This document shows, one piece after another, positions 1 through 6,144 of a DNA stretch of 6,144 nt. A program made the translations under genes and the position numbers. Position 1 is the first letter of the stretch. The number at the start of each line of letters is the position of its first letter. The notes beneath the pieces were generated by a model. The model was given only the letters and a program-made list of their open reading frames with translations, searched no databases and was not told the DNA's origin. Location of the stretch: contig QHRI01000277.1 of the NCBI GenBank assembly GCA_003221375.1, positions 1 to 6,144 of the forward strand, written 5' to 3'. Source of the stretch: Verrucomicrobiota bacterium. Its GTDB lineage: Bacteria; Verrucomicrobiota; Verrucomicrobiia; Chthoniobacterales; UBA10450.

Positions 1-595
1 TTGTGGTTTTTACGAACGCTGCCGCCATTTCACGCAGACGCGGGCGAAGGTTTTCCAGCGCTCCGATTGCTACCGTGGCGAATGGCGCAGGCGGCGTATC
101 AAGGTTCTCAGTGCCCTGCTGCAGGATCGACGGAATGTTTTCAATGCGGGTTAGAATTTCCCGGCTACGCGCGGCGTCGTACGGCCCCGGCACGGTTAGC
201 GCTTCGACCACTGCAGTGAGCGTCTGTGCGATATAGAAATTCGGGTCGTGTTTCCAGCGTGGATTGATGTCCAGTTCCCAGCGCACTCGCGACAAGGCCG
301 AACCGATCAAGCTGTAGTCAACTTGTTGTGGAATCGGCCATTGTGTCGAATCGAGCTTTTTCCAGCGCGTCTCGAATTCAGCGAGATCCTTTCGTTGCTT
401 ATCGATACCGGCTTGCGACCAATCGCGGGGCCCGCCCGGGCGCTCCATGCGATTAACATCATCGCCCGTAAACGGTGCGTACTTCGCGCGCCACGCCCAA
501 AAGTCATTCGCAAATTTATCCAGTGACTCGGCCGAGGCCAAAGTATTGCCTAACAACAGCGCCAGAAGGAAGGCTCCCGCCCAATGTTTCTTCAT
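1..595 (-). CDS. Exported DUF885 family protein, N-terminal part (runs off the left edge)
   Basis: Reading leftward from the ATG at 595-593, the frame stays open to the window edge, giving about 198 residues without a stop. The N-terminus MKKHWAGAFLLALLLGNTLA is a typical Sec signal peptide, with a likely cut after Ala-Ser-Ala (residue 22). The mature part has family-like segments: FWAWRAKYAPFTGDD (about 32-46) and RWELDINPRWKHDPNFY (105-121). I recognise these as the N-terminal region of DUF885 proteins. Full-length members are roughly 550-600 residues and are thought to be metallopeptidase-like, with a C-terminal HEAxPGHH-type motif; that part lies outside the window, so activity cannot be judged. 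The start is 6 bp after the stop of the PD40-like gene. No good Shine-Dalgarno is seen (CTAATTCCTC precedes ATG), so translation may depend on coupling with the upstream gene. Family assignment is fairly sure; function is not. Confidence 0.82.
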   Translation of the reverse strand, partial: MKKHWAGAFLLALLLGNTLASAESLDKFANDFWAWRAKYAPFTGDDVNRMERPGGPRDWSQAGIDKQRKDLAEFETRWKKLDSTQWPIPQQVDYSLIGSALSRVRWELDINPRWKHDPNFYIAQTLTAVVEALTVPGPYDAARSREILTRIENIPSILQQGTENLDTPPAPFATVAIGALENLRPRLREMAAAFVKTT

Positions 596-601
596 GAGGA
601 A

Positions 602-1612
602 TTAGTCGGCACCGCGTCGCGTCGTGATAACCCTGGGATTTTTGTCAAGCCGATACATCGACGCGCCATAACAGAGCGCGACGGATTTTTCGCGTGCGTA
701 ACGAATCTTGTTCAGCCTTTCGTCCCAGTGTTCCATATAAGAACAGTTCGCTGTCTTCTTGCTGCCAGGAATGGGAACATAACGATTCTCTGTAAATGTG
801 AGAAAAGCTGCTTCGCCAGGTAGCGGAATTGGAGCAGCCCAATTTGGCGATAGCCGAACAAGACGCGGGCCGGTGAAGTCGAGCGCGAAAACCGTGTCAC
901 CGTCGGTGCTGTTCAAATGTAAGTCGAAAAACGCCAGTCGCAGCGGCCCATCGAAAAGAAAATGCTGATCCTTGTCCTGGGTCTCATGCAGCAATCCGAA
1001 GACGCCATAAAACCCAGGGATTTTCTCGAACTCAGTTTCAGTTCCGGTTTTCAGGGCGCGGAGCAGGTAATGTTTTCCGTGACCCGGGCCGTCAATTTGA
1101 TCATCTTCACTGTTGGGATCTTCACGTAATATCAATTCGACAGAACCATCGGACGATTTGTAAGTGGGTATTGGTGTGGCGGTGGGGGATGGAGATTCGT
1201 CAGGAGAACCTGAAGTGTTGGGAGATGCAGACTCCTCGGGCTCGACATTTGTGAAATACGGCGAGCTTTTCGCAGCGACATACCAATCCGGCGCTGCCTC
1301 TAATTTTTTTGATAGTTTACCGAAAGGATCAACACTCCAAAATTCGCGGATGCCGCCAGGTTTTTCCCGCGCGAAAACGATGCTGGCGCCATCTGGCGCA
1401 AAAATCGGAGCGGAATCCTGGCTTGAGTTGTCGTTCGTCAGCTGGCGCAGAAGTTTTCCGTCTTCGCGATACAGGTAGAGATGGGAGTGACTCGTTCCCT
1501 CAGCCTGCAGATAACGGATTGCGATCGCGATTTCCGGAGCGCCTCGCGCCGCCATCTCAGGCAGCAAAGATGCGCCTGTGAGGATCAAAATTCCGAGAAC
1601 CTCACGCCTCAT
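602..1612 (-). CDS. Exported TolB/PD40-like beta-propeller protein with Ser/Pro/Thr linker
   Basis: A 336-residue protein. Residues 1-25 (MRREVLGILILTGASLL, then Ala-Ala-Arg-Gly-Ala) look like a signal peptide. Residues about 43-97 resemble WD40-like/PD40 blades of TolB-type propellers: a strand followed by DGKLLRQLTND, then SAPIFAPDGASIVFARE, then a strand ending in WSVDPFGK. Only one to two clear blades are visible, so it is not a complete standard TolB. A low-complexity Ser/Pro/Thr/Glu segment (about 124-150, ending PTATPIPT) separates it from a C-terminal half I do not recognise, which is beta-rich in appearance and holds two cysteines (290 and 314) that could pair in the periplasm. The ATG overlaps the stop of the upstream hydrolase gene (ATGA, 4 bp), indicating translational coupling. 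A role as a binding or accessory protein for the neighbouring hydrolases is a guess from context only. Confidence 0.8.
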   Translation of the reverse strand: MRREVLGILILTGASLLPEMAARGAPEIAIAIRYLQAEGTSHSHLYLYREDGKLLRQLTNDNSSQDSAPIFAPDGASIVFAREKPGGIREFWSVDPFGKLSKKLEAAPDWYVAAKSSPYFTNVEPEESASPNTSGSPDESPSPTATPIPTYKSSDGSVELILREDPNSEDDQIDGPGHGKHYLLRALKTGTETEFEKIPGFYGVFGLLHETQDKDQHFLFDGPLRLAFFDLHLNSTDGDTVFALDFTGPRLVRLSPNWAAPIPLPGEAAFLTFTENRYVPIPGSKKTANCSYMEHWDERLNKIRYAREKSVALCYGASMYRLDKNPRVITTRRGAD

Positions 1613-3456
1613 CGCAGCGGGAGTTGGATCGTGCTCGGATGGGTCGCGTCATGATAGACCTGCACGTGGCTGGTGCGGGCGTTATTCGCCGTTTCTTCGG
1701 CGACGACTCCGCCCGAGCAATAATTTTTCTCGAAGGCGGTCGAGTTAAGCGCGGAAACGACAAGCCGTAGTCGACTCCCTTTCATCAATCGACGCGCGAC
1801 GAACAATCCAGGGTTGAAATCGCAGCGCACGATTTCACCAGGTTTGACTAATTTCGCCTCGCGCAGCGATTCTCGGTAGCGCAACCGGCGAATGTCGTTC
1901 CAAAGCACGATACTGGTGCCATTAGGTTGGATCTCATACAGACTAGCGGAAAGATCTACGTCGGGCGTGTCGATCGATAGCCACAACGTTACCGCCGGAC
2001 AGCCAATAAAGGGTGTTTCGTGAGAAAGCGCTTCTGTGTGGTAGACCAAACCATCCTTGCCGATGCTCAACGGATATGTTTGATCGAGGCCTGCCGTCTT
2101 TTCTTTTGGGTCGAGTCCATCAACTGTTTCGCCGCGCGTGGTATCCAGGGGATCGTAAATGAATGTGTCCGAACCGTCGGTGGGCTGCTTTTCTGCGAGC
2201 GAGCCGGAGCGGAATACGCCATTCGCATCGCCGGCTTTGGAATCGAGGTAAAAAATCTTCGGATTCGCGACCAGTTTTTCGAAATTATCGGCGTATTTCC
2301 ACTCACCGTTTGCGCCGCTGTTGCCCGGCGCGAGCAGATAGTAGGCGACCTGGTTCTTGAGAAATTCCGGCTTCGAGCCGCCTTTCATTGTCCAGTCGTA
2401 CCATTGCCGGTGGAGGTCATTAAGATCGATAACGGACGCGGGACCGAACTTTACGCCGCCGACTTCATCCGTAGGCGTACGGGTGCCTGCGTGATCCCAG
2501 GGACCGATGACGAGAAAATGTTTTGCGCGCGCCTCTGCTGAGGCATTGGCGAAATGATCCCGGTAATAGGCAAGCGCGCCCAGCTCATCTCCATCGTATT
2601 GTGCCGTGATTGTTAGCACCGGGATGGTGATCTTTTGAAATTGCTCGCGTGCTGGCACCATCGCGTCGTAGTACGCGTCGAGCGTGGGGTGTTTGAGGAC
2701 GCGTTGAAAATTAACCGAGGGATTCCCGATAAACGAGTCCAGTGATTTGAAGGGGATATGTTTCTTATAAGCGTCGAGAAATTTCGTGAGCCAAAATTTT
2801 TGATCGCCGAAAAGGTTCTGCTGTCCAGTACGACCACTGGTGAAAGTATACCATTGCATGTCGTAGGTTAGACCCACGTTTTGGGTCGAAGGATAATCGA
2901 GACCCGGATGAGCAGCGGCGGCGGGAACAATGGTCGCCAAGTGTGATGGGAATTCCTTCGCTGTGGCCCATTGATCAAATCCCGCGTAGGAGCCGCCCCA
3001 CATCGCGACCTTGCCATCGCAAAATGGTCGTTTTGCGAACCACTCGACCAAGTCGTGCCCGTCCCGCGGATCGTTTACAAATGGCTCGAATTCGCCGCCG
3101 GAATTTCCACGGCCACGAACGTCGACGAGCGCGAACACATACCCATGCGACGCGAAATAAGCACCGCGCGCGTGATAACTATCGGAGATGTAGGGAGTCA
3201 GCGTGAATACCACTGGCGTTTTTGGTAACGATCCGTCGGGAGTTTTCGGCAAATAGAGTGTCGCGTTCAGTTCTACGTTGTCACGCATTGGAATCTTTAC
3301 GCCCCAGCGAAGGTCGTAGTCTGATGCAGCCGATGGCGATGGTGTGGCAGTTGGCGTTTGCCCAACGACATTTGTGGCGAAGAATCCGCAATAAATTACA
3401 GCTAGGATCGACAACCTTGAAAAAGTCGAGTGTCTCGAAAAGCCTCGGAGTTTCAT
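1609..3456 (-). CDS. Exported CocE/NonD family alpha/beta hydrolase (X-Pro dipeptidyl-peptidase S15 class)
   Basis: The frame is open from a GTG at 3600, but I chose the ATG at 3456 (615 residues) because it opens directly into a signal peptide (MKLRGFSRHSTFSRLSILAV, hydrophobic to about residue 32). A QTPTATPSPS linker and the catalytic domain follow. Numbered from this Met, the nucleophile elbow WGGSYAG puts Ser at 156, an acid lies in QYDGDE (Asp288 or Asp290), and the His is in GPWDHAG (322), a complete S15/CocE triad. Before it, RDNVELNATLYLP and DVRGRGNSGG are the usual early strands and oxyanion-side loop. The C-terminal third (from about residue 400) matches the jelly-roll domain of PepX/CocE proteins. 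Length agrees with the family (about 550-650). Members cleave Xaa-Pro peptides, esters or acylated beta-lactams; the substrate here cannot be told. It is the first gene of a leftward operon and overlaps the next gene by 4 bp. Confidence 0.9.
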   Translation of the reverse strand: MKLRGFSRHSTFSRLSILAVIYCGFFATNVVGQTPTATPSPSAASDYDLRWGVKIPMRDNVELNATLYLPKTPDGSLPKTPVVFTLTPYISDSYHARGAYFASHGYVFALVDVRGRGNSGGEFEPFVNDPRDGHDLVEWFAKRPFCDGKVAMWGGSYAGFDQWATAKEFPSHLATIVPAAAAHPGLDYPSTQNVGLTYDMQWYTFTSGRTGQQNLFGDQKFWLTKFLDAYKKHIPFKSLDSFIGNPSVNFQRVLKHPTLDAYYDAMVPAREQFQKITIPVLTITAQYDGDELGALAYYRDHFANASAEARAKHFLVIGPWDHAGTRTPTDEVGGVKFGPASVIDLNDLHRQWYDWTMKGGSKPEFLKNQVAYYLLAPGNSGANGEWKYADNFEKLVANPKIFYLDSKAGDANGVFRSGSLAEKQPTDGSDTFIYDPLDTTRGETVDGLDPKEKTAGLDQTYPLSIGKDGLVYHTEALSHETPFIGCPAVTLWLSIDTPDVDLSASLYEIQPNGTSIVLWNDIRRLRYRESLREAKLVKPGEIVRCDFNPGLFVARRLMKGSRLRLVVSALNSTAFEKNYCSGGVVAEETANNARTSHVQVYHDATHPSTIQLPLR

Positions 3457-3637
3457 CACTCGCGACTCAAGCGAAGAAAGTGCCGGACACAAGCAACTTG
3501 AATTGATAATTGAGGTCTTCGATTTGGATGATCGGTTGCCAAAACGGTTCCAGAGGTGCTTGAGGCAGGCGTGTGATTTGCGAACCCTGATATTGATCAC
3601 CGATTTGCAGGACGGCGAGTTTGCGAGACGATACGCA
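3457..3637. promoter_or_regulatory. Divergent intergenic region between the hydrolase operon and the DUF2723 gene
   Basis: With the starts chosen here, about 180 bp separate two divergently read units, so promoters for both must lie in or near this interval. I searched for -35/-10 pairs in both directions and found none convincing: a TTGGCA reads leftward at 3542-3537, but no good -10 box follows at the right spacing. An AT-rich patch at 3498-3513 (AATTGATAATT) is the most likely melting site for the leftward promoter, but this is weak. The longer open frames reaching into this region start at GTG (3600, leftward) and TTG (3503, rightward) and would overlap each other head-on, which argues for the shorter starts. 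Confidence 0.45.
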
Positions 3638-4555
3638 ATGACTCGCGGGCCGATTCAGCAGACCACGGCGACATCCAAGCCCCCTTCAAAATCCGCCCAG
3701 GTGACGAATTCTCGAATGATTCCTCTGGCCTCGGTGGAGTTAGTCTGTGCTGGAATCGTGTTTCTTGTAGCGCTGGTGCTTTATGGCTGGACGCTGGCTC
3801 CGACGGTTACCTTGACCGACAGCGGAGAACTAATCGTAGTTGCTCGGGGCTTGGGAATCGCGCATCCCCCGGGCGTTCCGTTGTGGATCATCCTCGCTCA
3901 CCTTGCATCGCTTTTGCCTTTTGGAAACGTCGCGCAACGGATCAATTTTTCATCTGCACTTTTTGCCGCTCTCGCCTGCGCGATGCTTACGCTCGCCGTG
4001 GCAGAGTTGCTCGTTACGGCGTCATATCTGTCTGCGCCGAAGCGACGAAAGAAAGGCTCACAGCAAAGTAAGAAAATCGAGCAATCTGGCGATGCGCACC
4101 TTATCCTGGCTGCGCCCGCTATCGGCGCGGGGTTGCTGATGGCGTTTTCCCGCACGCTTTGGTCGTATGCGACCATCACCGAGGTCTACTCACTGAATAC
4201 ACTACTAATACTAGTTATTCTCTTCCTGATGCTTCGCTGGCGCCGACGCATTGTCGAAGACAGGATGCATATCTGGACCGCGTCGAAGGTTGGTCAGGTC
4301 GCTTTGCCGATCACGAGGCACGACACTTTCCTTTATGCAGCTGCGCTGATGTTCGGGTTGGCCCTCGGCGTTCATCATGTCACAGTGGCGCTGACGCTTC
4401 CTGCCATCGCGGTCATTGTTTGCGGCCTCCCACTCGCCTGTCATCCACTGGGGCCATCCGCGTTCGCTGCAGGAAATATGGTGGCACATCACGGGCAGGC
4501 AGTATCAGGTCTATTTCTCCTTCAAGCCGGAGATAATAGGAGCACAGTTTACTGA
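3638..4555 (+). CDS. DUF2723 membrane protein, N-terminal fragment (broken gene)
   Basis: This is the N-terminal half of a polytopic membrane protein of the DUF2723 family (bacterial relatives of TMEM260, a GT-C-type protein O-mannosyltransferase in animals). From the ATG at 3638 the residues show a hydrophobic helix at about 35-54 (FLVALVLYGWTLAP), the family signature TLTDSGELIVVARGLG followed by HPPG (about 58-79), where the acidic residues are candidate catalytic groups, and further helices around 105-127, 155-172, 186-201 and 230-261 (LGVHHVTVALTLPA). A Lys/Arg/Ser-rich cytosolic-looking loop (134-152) is inserted. Family similarity stops near Val261 (about 4420); the last 45 or so residues up to the stop at 4555 are out-of-frame translation of the part that continues in the other frame. 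I preferred 3638 over the upstream TTG at 3503 because the latter adds an unfamily-like leader and overlaps the divergent gene's upstream region. An ATG at 3716 is also possible. Confidence 0.75.
   Translation: MTRGPIQQTTATSKPPSKSAQVTNSRMIPLASVELVCAGIVFLVALVLYGWTLAPTVTLTDSGELIVVARGLGIAHPPGVPLWIILAHLASLLPFGNVAQRINFSSALFAALACAMLTLAVAELLVTASYLSAPKRRKKGSQQSKKIEQSGDAHLILAAPAIGAGLLMAFSRTLWSYATITEVYSLNTLLILVILFLMLRWRRRIVEDRMHIWTASKVGQVALPITRHDTFLYAAALMFGLALGVHHVTVALTLPAIAVIVCGLPLACHPLGPSAFAAGNMVAHHGQAVSGLFLLQAGDNRSTVY
4408..4428 (+). other. Frameshift/deletion junction in the DUF2723 gene
   Basis: Up to about 4420 the family sequence reads in the frame of the upstream fragment (VTVALTLPAIAVIV). From about 4422 it reads in the next frame (AASHSPVIHWGHPRSLQEIW). 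The downstream frame has a TGA at 4392-4394, so the switch must occur after that. From memory of full-length relatives, some 30-40 residues, including a transmembrane helix ending in a LPLAAS-like sequence, normally lie between these two segments and are absent here. This points to a deletion whose length is not a multiple of three rather than a single-base error. No slippery motif suggesting programmed frameshifting is visible. Confidence 0.65.
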
Positions 4556-5678
4556 ATTCTGCGGAATGGCATTGCGCGAGTTCGGCTTTCCGTGGCTTCC
4601 GGTGTCGCTCGTCCTGGCTCTCGCGGGTTTCGTTGACGCTTTCAAGCGAGATCGTACGACTTTCTGGTTTCTTCTGACTGTTATGATCGCTGATTTGGCT
4701 TACGCCGTCAGCTATGAAATTGCCGAGGACAAAGATGCGTATTATCTGCCGACATTTATTTCGATCGCGATTGCCGCTGCCCTTGGCATTCGATGGATGA
4801 TTCAATGGGCTGTCTCCAAGCGTGCGCCAGTCGGGAAATTCTCTGTAGCGGCTACAACAGTTGTCCTGGTTATTTGCGCGACGATTATCGCTGCGAACTG
4901 GCCTTTTAATAATCGCAGGCAATACTTCATTGCGCATGATTACGTTGAAAATCTGTTGAGCACGATTGCGCCCAACGGCCTTCTGCTCACGCAGGATTGG
5001 CAGGTTGTCTCGCCCATGCTCTATGCGCAGGAGATAGAACGGCTCCGGCCCGACGTAAAAGTTGTGGACATCAATCTTCTGCGCCGCTCGTGGTATTTTG
5101 ATTATTTGAAACACGCCTACCCCGGGTTGATTGAGCGGTCTCGCGACAAGATCGATGGATTTGTTGAGAATCTCAAAGACTGGGAGCGTGATCCTGGGGT
5201 TTTTGCCAGAAGCCCGTCACTCACTCAAAGAATCAGCGCAGCATTTTTAGAGATGATCCGATCGATAGTGACGAACGAAAGCGGGATGGCACCGGTATAC
5301 ATGACGAACGATTTGCTTTCCTTCGACTCAGTCAACGGCGAGTTGACCAGATGGCTTAATCAAAAATATCAACTCGTTCCACAGGGGCTTGTCTTTAATC
5401 TCGCGGACGGTCAGGGGTTTCATGATTCGCCCGACGTCCGACTGCAAATCCACGGCCTTGCCGACGGGACGCTGCGCTTCGGAAAAGGTGATCCAGTGAA
5501 CATTAAGGTGCTGCCGGTCTATACAAACATGTTGATTAATCGCGGACGCTATCTGGCGTTATTCGATCAACACGAGCGCGCCATTGTTGCTTTCGAACAG
5601 GCACTGGCCCTCAATCCGGATCTCGCCTTGGCACGACAGGGGCTCGCTGAAAGCACAGCGAAAGCGCGGAAGCAATAG
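4416..5678 (+). CDS. DUF2723 membrane protein, C-terminal fragment with TPR-like tail (broken gene)
   Basis: This is the continuation of the upstream fragment in the +1 frame; the left boundary is where family sequence begins (a TTG), not a trusted start. The nearest in-frame ATG is at 4566. Numbered from 4416, residues 4-40 (SPVIHWGHPRSLQEIWWHI and onward) are the characteristic DUF2723 extracytoplasmic segment. Helices follow at about 60-75, 83-98, 111-130 and 143-160, with EIAEDKDAYYLP between two of them. From about 165 the protein is a soluble domain, with LLLTQDWQVVSPMLY and RPDVKVVDINLLRRSWY as in bacterial members. The C-terminus (about 369-413, ending AIVAFEQALALNPDLALARQGL) is a TPR-like helix pair. 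Stop TAG is at 5676-5678. As a separate protein it would lack the DSGE/HPPG region, so it is unlikely to be an active transferase unless the break is an artefact. Confidence 0.75.
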   Translation: MFAASHSPVIHWGHPRSLQEIWWHITGRQYQVYFSFKPEIIGAQFTEFCGMALREFGFPWLPVSLVLALAGFVDAFKRDRTTFWFLLTVMIADLAYAVSYEIAEDKDAYYLPTFISIAIAAALGIRWMIQWAVSKRAPVGKFSVAATTVVLVICATIIAANWPFNNRRQYFIAHDYVENLLSTIAPNGLLLTQDWQVVSPMLYAQEIERLRPDVKVVDINLLRRSWYFDYLKHAYPGLIERSRDKIDGFVENLKDWERDPGVFARSPSLTQRISAAFLEMIRSIVTNESGMAPVYMTNDLLSFDSVNGELTRWLNQKYQLVPQGLVFNLADGQGFHDSPDVRLQIHGLADGTLRFGKGDPVNIKVLPVYTNMLINRGRYLALFDQHERAIVAFEQALALNPDLALARQGLAESTAKARKQ

Positions 5679-5709
5679 GGTAGTCTTCTTCCGCCGATTC
5701 AAGCTTCGC

Positions 5710-5731
5710 TCGTCATTCGAAGTTCGTCATT
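5710..5731. repeat. Short direct repeat TCGTCATT (two copies, 14-bp period)
   Basis: TCGTCATT occurs at 5710-5717 and again at 5724-5731 in the gap between the DUF2723 gene and the amidohydrolase gene, with TCGAAG between them. It resembles degenerate TTCGTCATTC-type intergenic repeats that I recall from Verrucomicrobia and Planctomycetes genomes; that link is from memory and not tested. CTTCG (5704-5708) and CGAAG (5718-5722) could also form a small stem, but no T-run directly follows, so I do not call a terminator. Confidence 0.4.
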
Positions 5732-5753
5732 TTCCCGCCCTTCGCCTTGCTTT

Positions 5754-5765
5754 GTTCGCGCGAAC
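5754..5765. promoter_or_regulatory. Perfect 12-bp palindrome GTTCGCGCGAAC upstream of the amidohydrolase
   Basis: The sequence equals its own reverse complement over 12 bases and ends 17 bp before the proposed ATG at 5783. A perfect palindrome of this size in a 104-bp intergenic gap is compatible with a dimeric repressor site acting near the promoter or ribosome-binding region. The continuous GC-rich core leaves no loop, so it would be a poor RNA hairpin. A chance occurrence is possible, and no regulator gene is in the window. Confidence 0.3.
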
Positions 5766-5782
5766 CTTTTATATGCGCGGGA

Positions 5783-6144
5783 ATGAATATCCTGGGTTGG
5801 GGTCGATGGTCGCGTCTTGTTCCGGCAATCCTCGCCTTCGCCATTGGAGCGATTCCAATTCGGGCAGCTGACAATGTTATTGCGCTGAAAGCCGCTCACA
5901 TGTTCGACGGAAAATCGAAATCGCTGGTTCCAAACGGCGTTGTTATTGTCCAGGGCGATAAGATTATCGATGTTGGCAGCAACCTAGCTGTCCCAGGCAA
6001 CGCGCAGATCATCGACCTTGGCGATGCCACGCTCGCGCCGGGATTCATGGATGCACATACGCACCACACGCTGGATTACTCCGGCGATTACAATGTACGC
6101 CGACTGCAAGAGCTCGACCTCAACGTCTCCGAGCAGGCTATCAT
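5783..6144 (+). CDS. Exported amidohydrolase family protein, N-terminal part (runs off the right edge)
   Basis: The frame is open from the ATG at 5783 to the window end, 120 complete codons. Residues 1-29 look like a signal peptide: Arg-containing start (MNILGWGRWSRLV), hydrophobic PAILAFAIGAIPI, then Arg-Ala-Ala before Asp30. The mature start NVIALKAAHMFDGKS, NGVVIVQGDKIIDVG and IIDLGDATLAPGFMDAHTHH are the standard N-terminal beta-sandwich and first metal-binding strand of metal-dependent amidohydrolases. The HxH metal ligands are His92 and His94. Such exported members, annotated as imidazolonepropionase-like or Xaa-Pro dipeptidase-like, hydrolyse amide bonds of dipeptides or cyclic substrates. 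The remaining metal ligands and catalytic Asp lie beyond the window. No strong Shine-Dalgarno is seen (GCGCGGGA precedes ATG). It follows the DUF2723 gene by 104 bp on the same strand and may have its own promoter. Confidence 0.87.
   Translation, partial: MNILGWGRWSRLVPAILAFAIGAIPIRAADNVIALKAAHMFDGKSKSLVPNGVVIVQGDKIIDVGSNLAVPGNAQIIDLGDATLAPGFMDAHTHHTLDYSGDYNVRRLQELDLNVSEQAI

Noticed and set aside
1..236. Two rightward open frames at the left edge
   Set aside because: They are antisense to the DUF885 coding frame, which has a signal peptide and family motifs.
2020..2541. Long rightward open frame of 173 codons
   Set aside because: It lies wholly inside the well-supported hydrolase gene on the other strand, and its translation resembles no family and has no signal or domain pattern. 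It is a shadow frame.
3457..3600. Extended leftward start (GTG at 3600) for the CocE-like hydrolase
   Set aside because: It would put about 48 polar and charged residues before a clear signal peptide and would overlap the opposite extended frame. The ATG at 3456 starts the signal peptide directly.
3503..3637. Extended rightward start (TTG at 3503) for the DUF2723 gene
   Set aside because: It adds about 45 residues without family resemblance, uses a TTG with no ribosome-binding site, and leaves almost no room for divergent promoters. The ATG at 3638 is preferred.
4400..4560. Programmed ribosomal frameshift joining the two DUF2723 frames
   Set aside because: No slippery heptamer or in-frame stop with a shift-prone codon is found at the junction, and the apparent loss of a helix favours a deletion.
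4413..5114. Leftward open frame of 233 codons opposite the DUF2723 C-terminal fragment
   Set aside because: The rightward frame shows clear family sequence throughout this interval; the opposite translation is unstructured and rich in Arg, Asn and Gln. It is a shadow frame.
5701..5735. Rho-independent terminator after the DUF2723 gene
   Set aside because: The CTTCG/CGAAG stem has only five pairs and a nine-base loop, and no run of T directly follows it.

Overview
This window looks like a stretch of bacterial chromosome. It carries housekeeping or accessory metabolic genes and no mobile element, RNA gene or CRISPR array that I can see. Several exported proteins have Thr/Pro/Ser/Ala-rich linkers (for example the QTPTATPSPS stretch after a signal peptide), and there is a DUF2723 membrane protein ending in a TPR-like segment. 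From memory of such genomes, this fits soil Verrucomicrobia (Chthoniobacterales-like). That is an inference; Acidobacteria or related groups are not excluded.

Layout. The left half (1-3456) is a compact block read leftward, in the order: an exported CocE/NonD-type alpha/beta hydrolase of the S15 class (1609-3456), a small exported protein with TolB/PD40-like propeller sequence (602-1612, overlapping the hydrolase by 4 bp as ATGA), and the N-terminal third or so of an exported DUF885 protein (595 to beyond the left edge, starting 6 bp after the preceding stop). The tight spacing indicates one transcript. All three products carry apparent signal peptides, so the block probably makes envelope or secreted proteins that act on peptides, amides or esters.

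A divergent intergenic region of about 180 bp (3457-3637) separates this block from the rightward genes. The first is a DUF2723 polytopic membrane protein, related to TMEM260-type glycosyltransferases, which is broken near 4420. The N-terminal part is in one frame and the C-terminal part in another, and a transmembrane segment that I expect in the family seems to be missing at the junction. This looks like a deletion with frameshift, either a pseudogene or an assembly/sequencing artefact. After a 104-bp gap holding a short direct repeat and a perfect 12-bp palindrome, the start of an exported amidohydrolase (5783 to beyond the right edge) is read rightward.

I do not see a clearly new multi-gene system. 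The points most worth a second look are the damaged DUF2723 gene, the coupled hydrolase/propeller/DUF885 operon, and the palindrome in front of the amidohydrolase.
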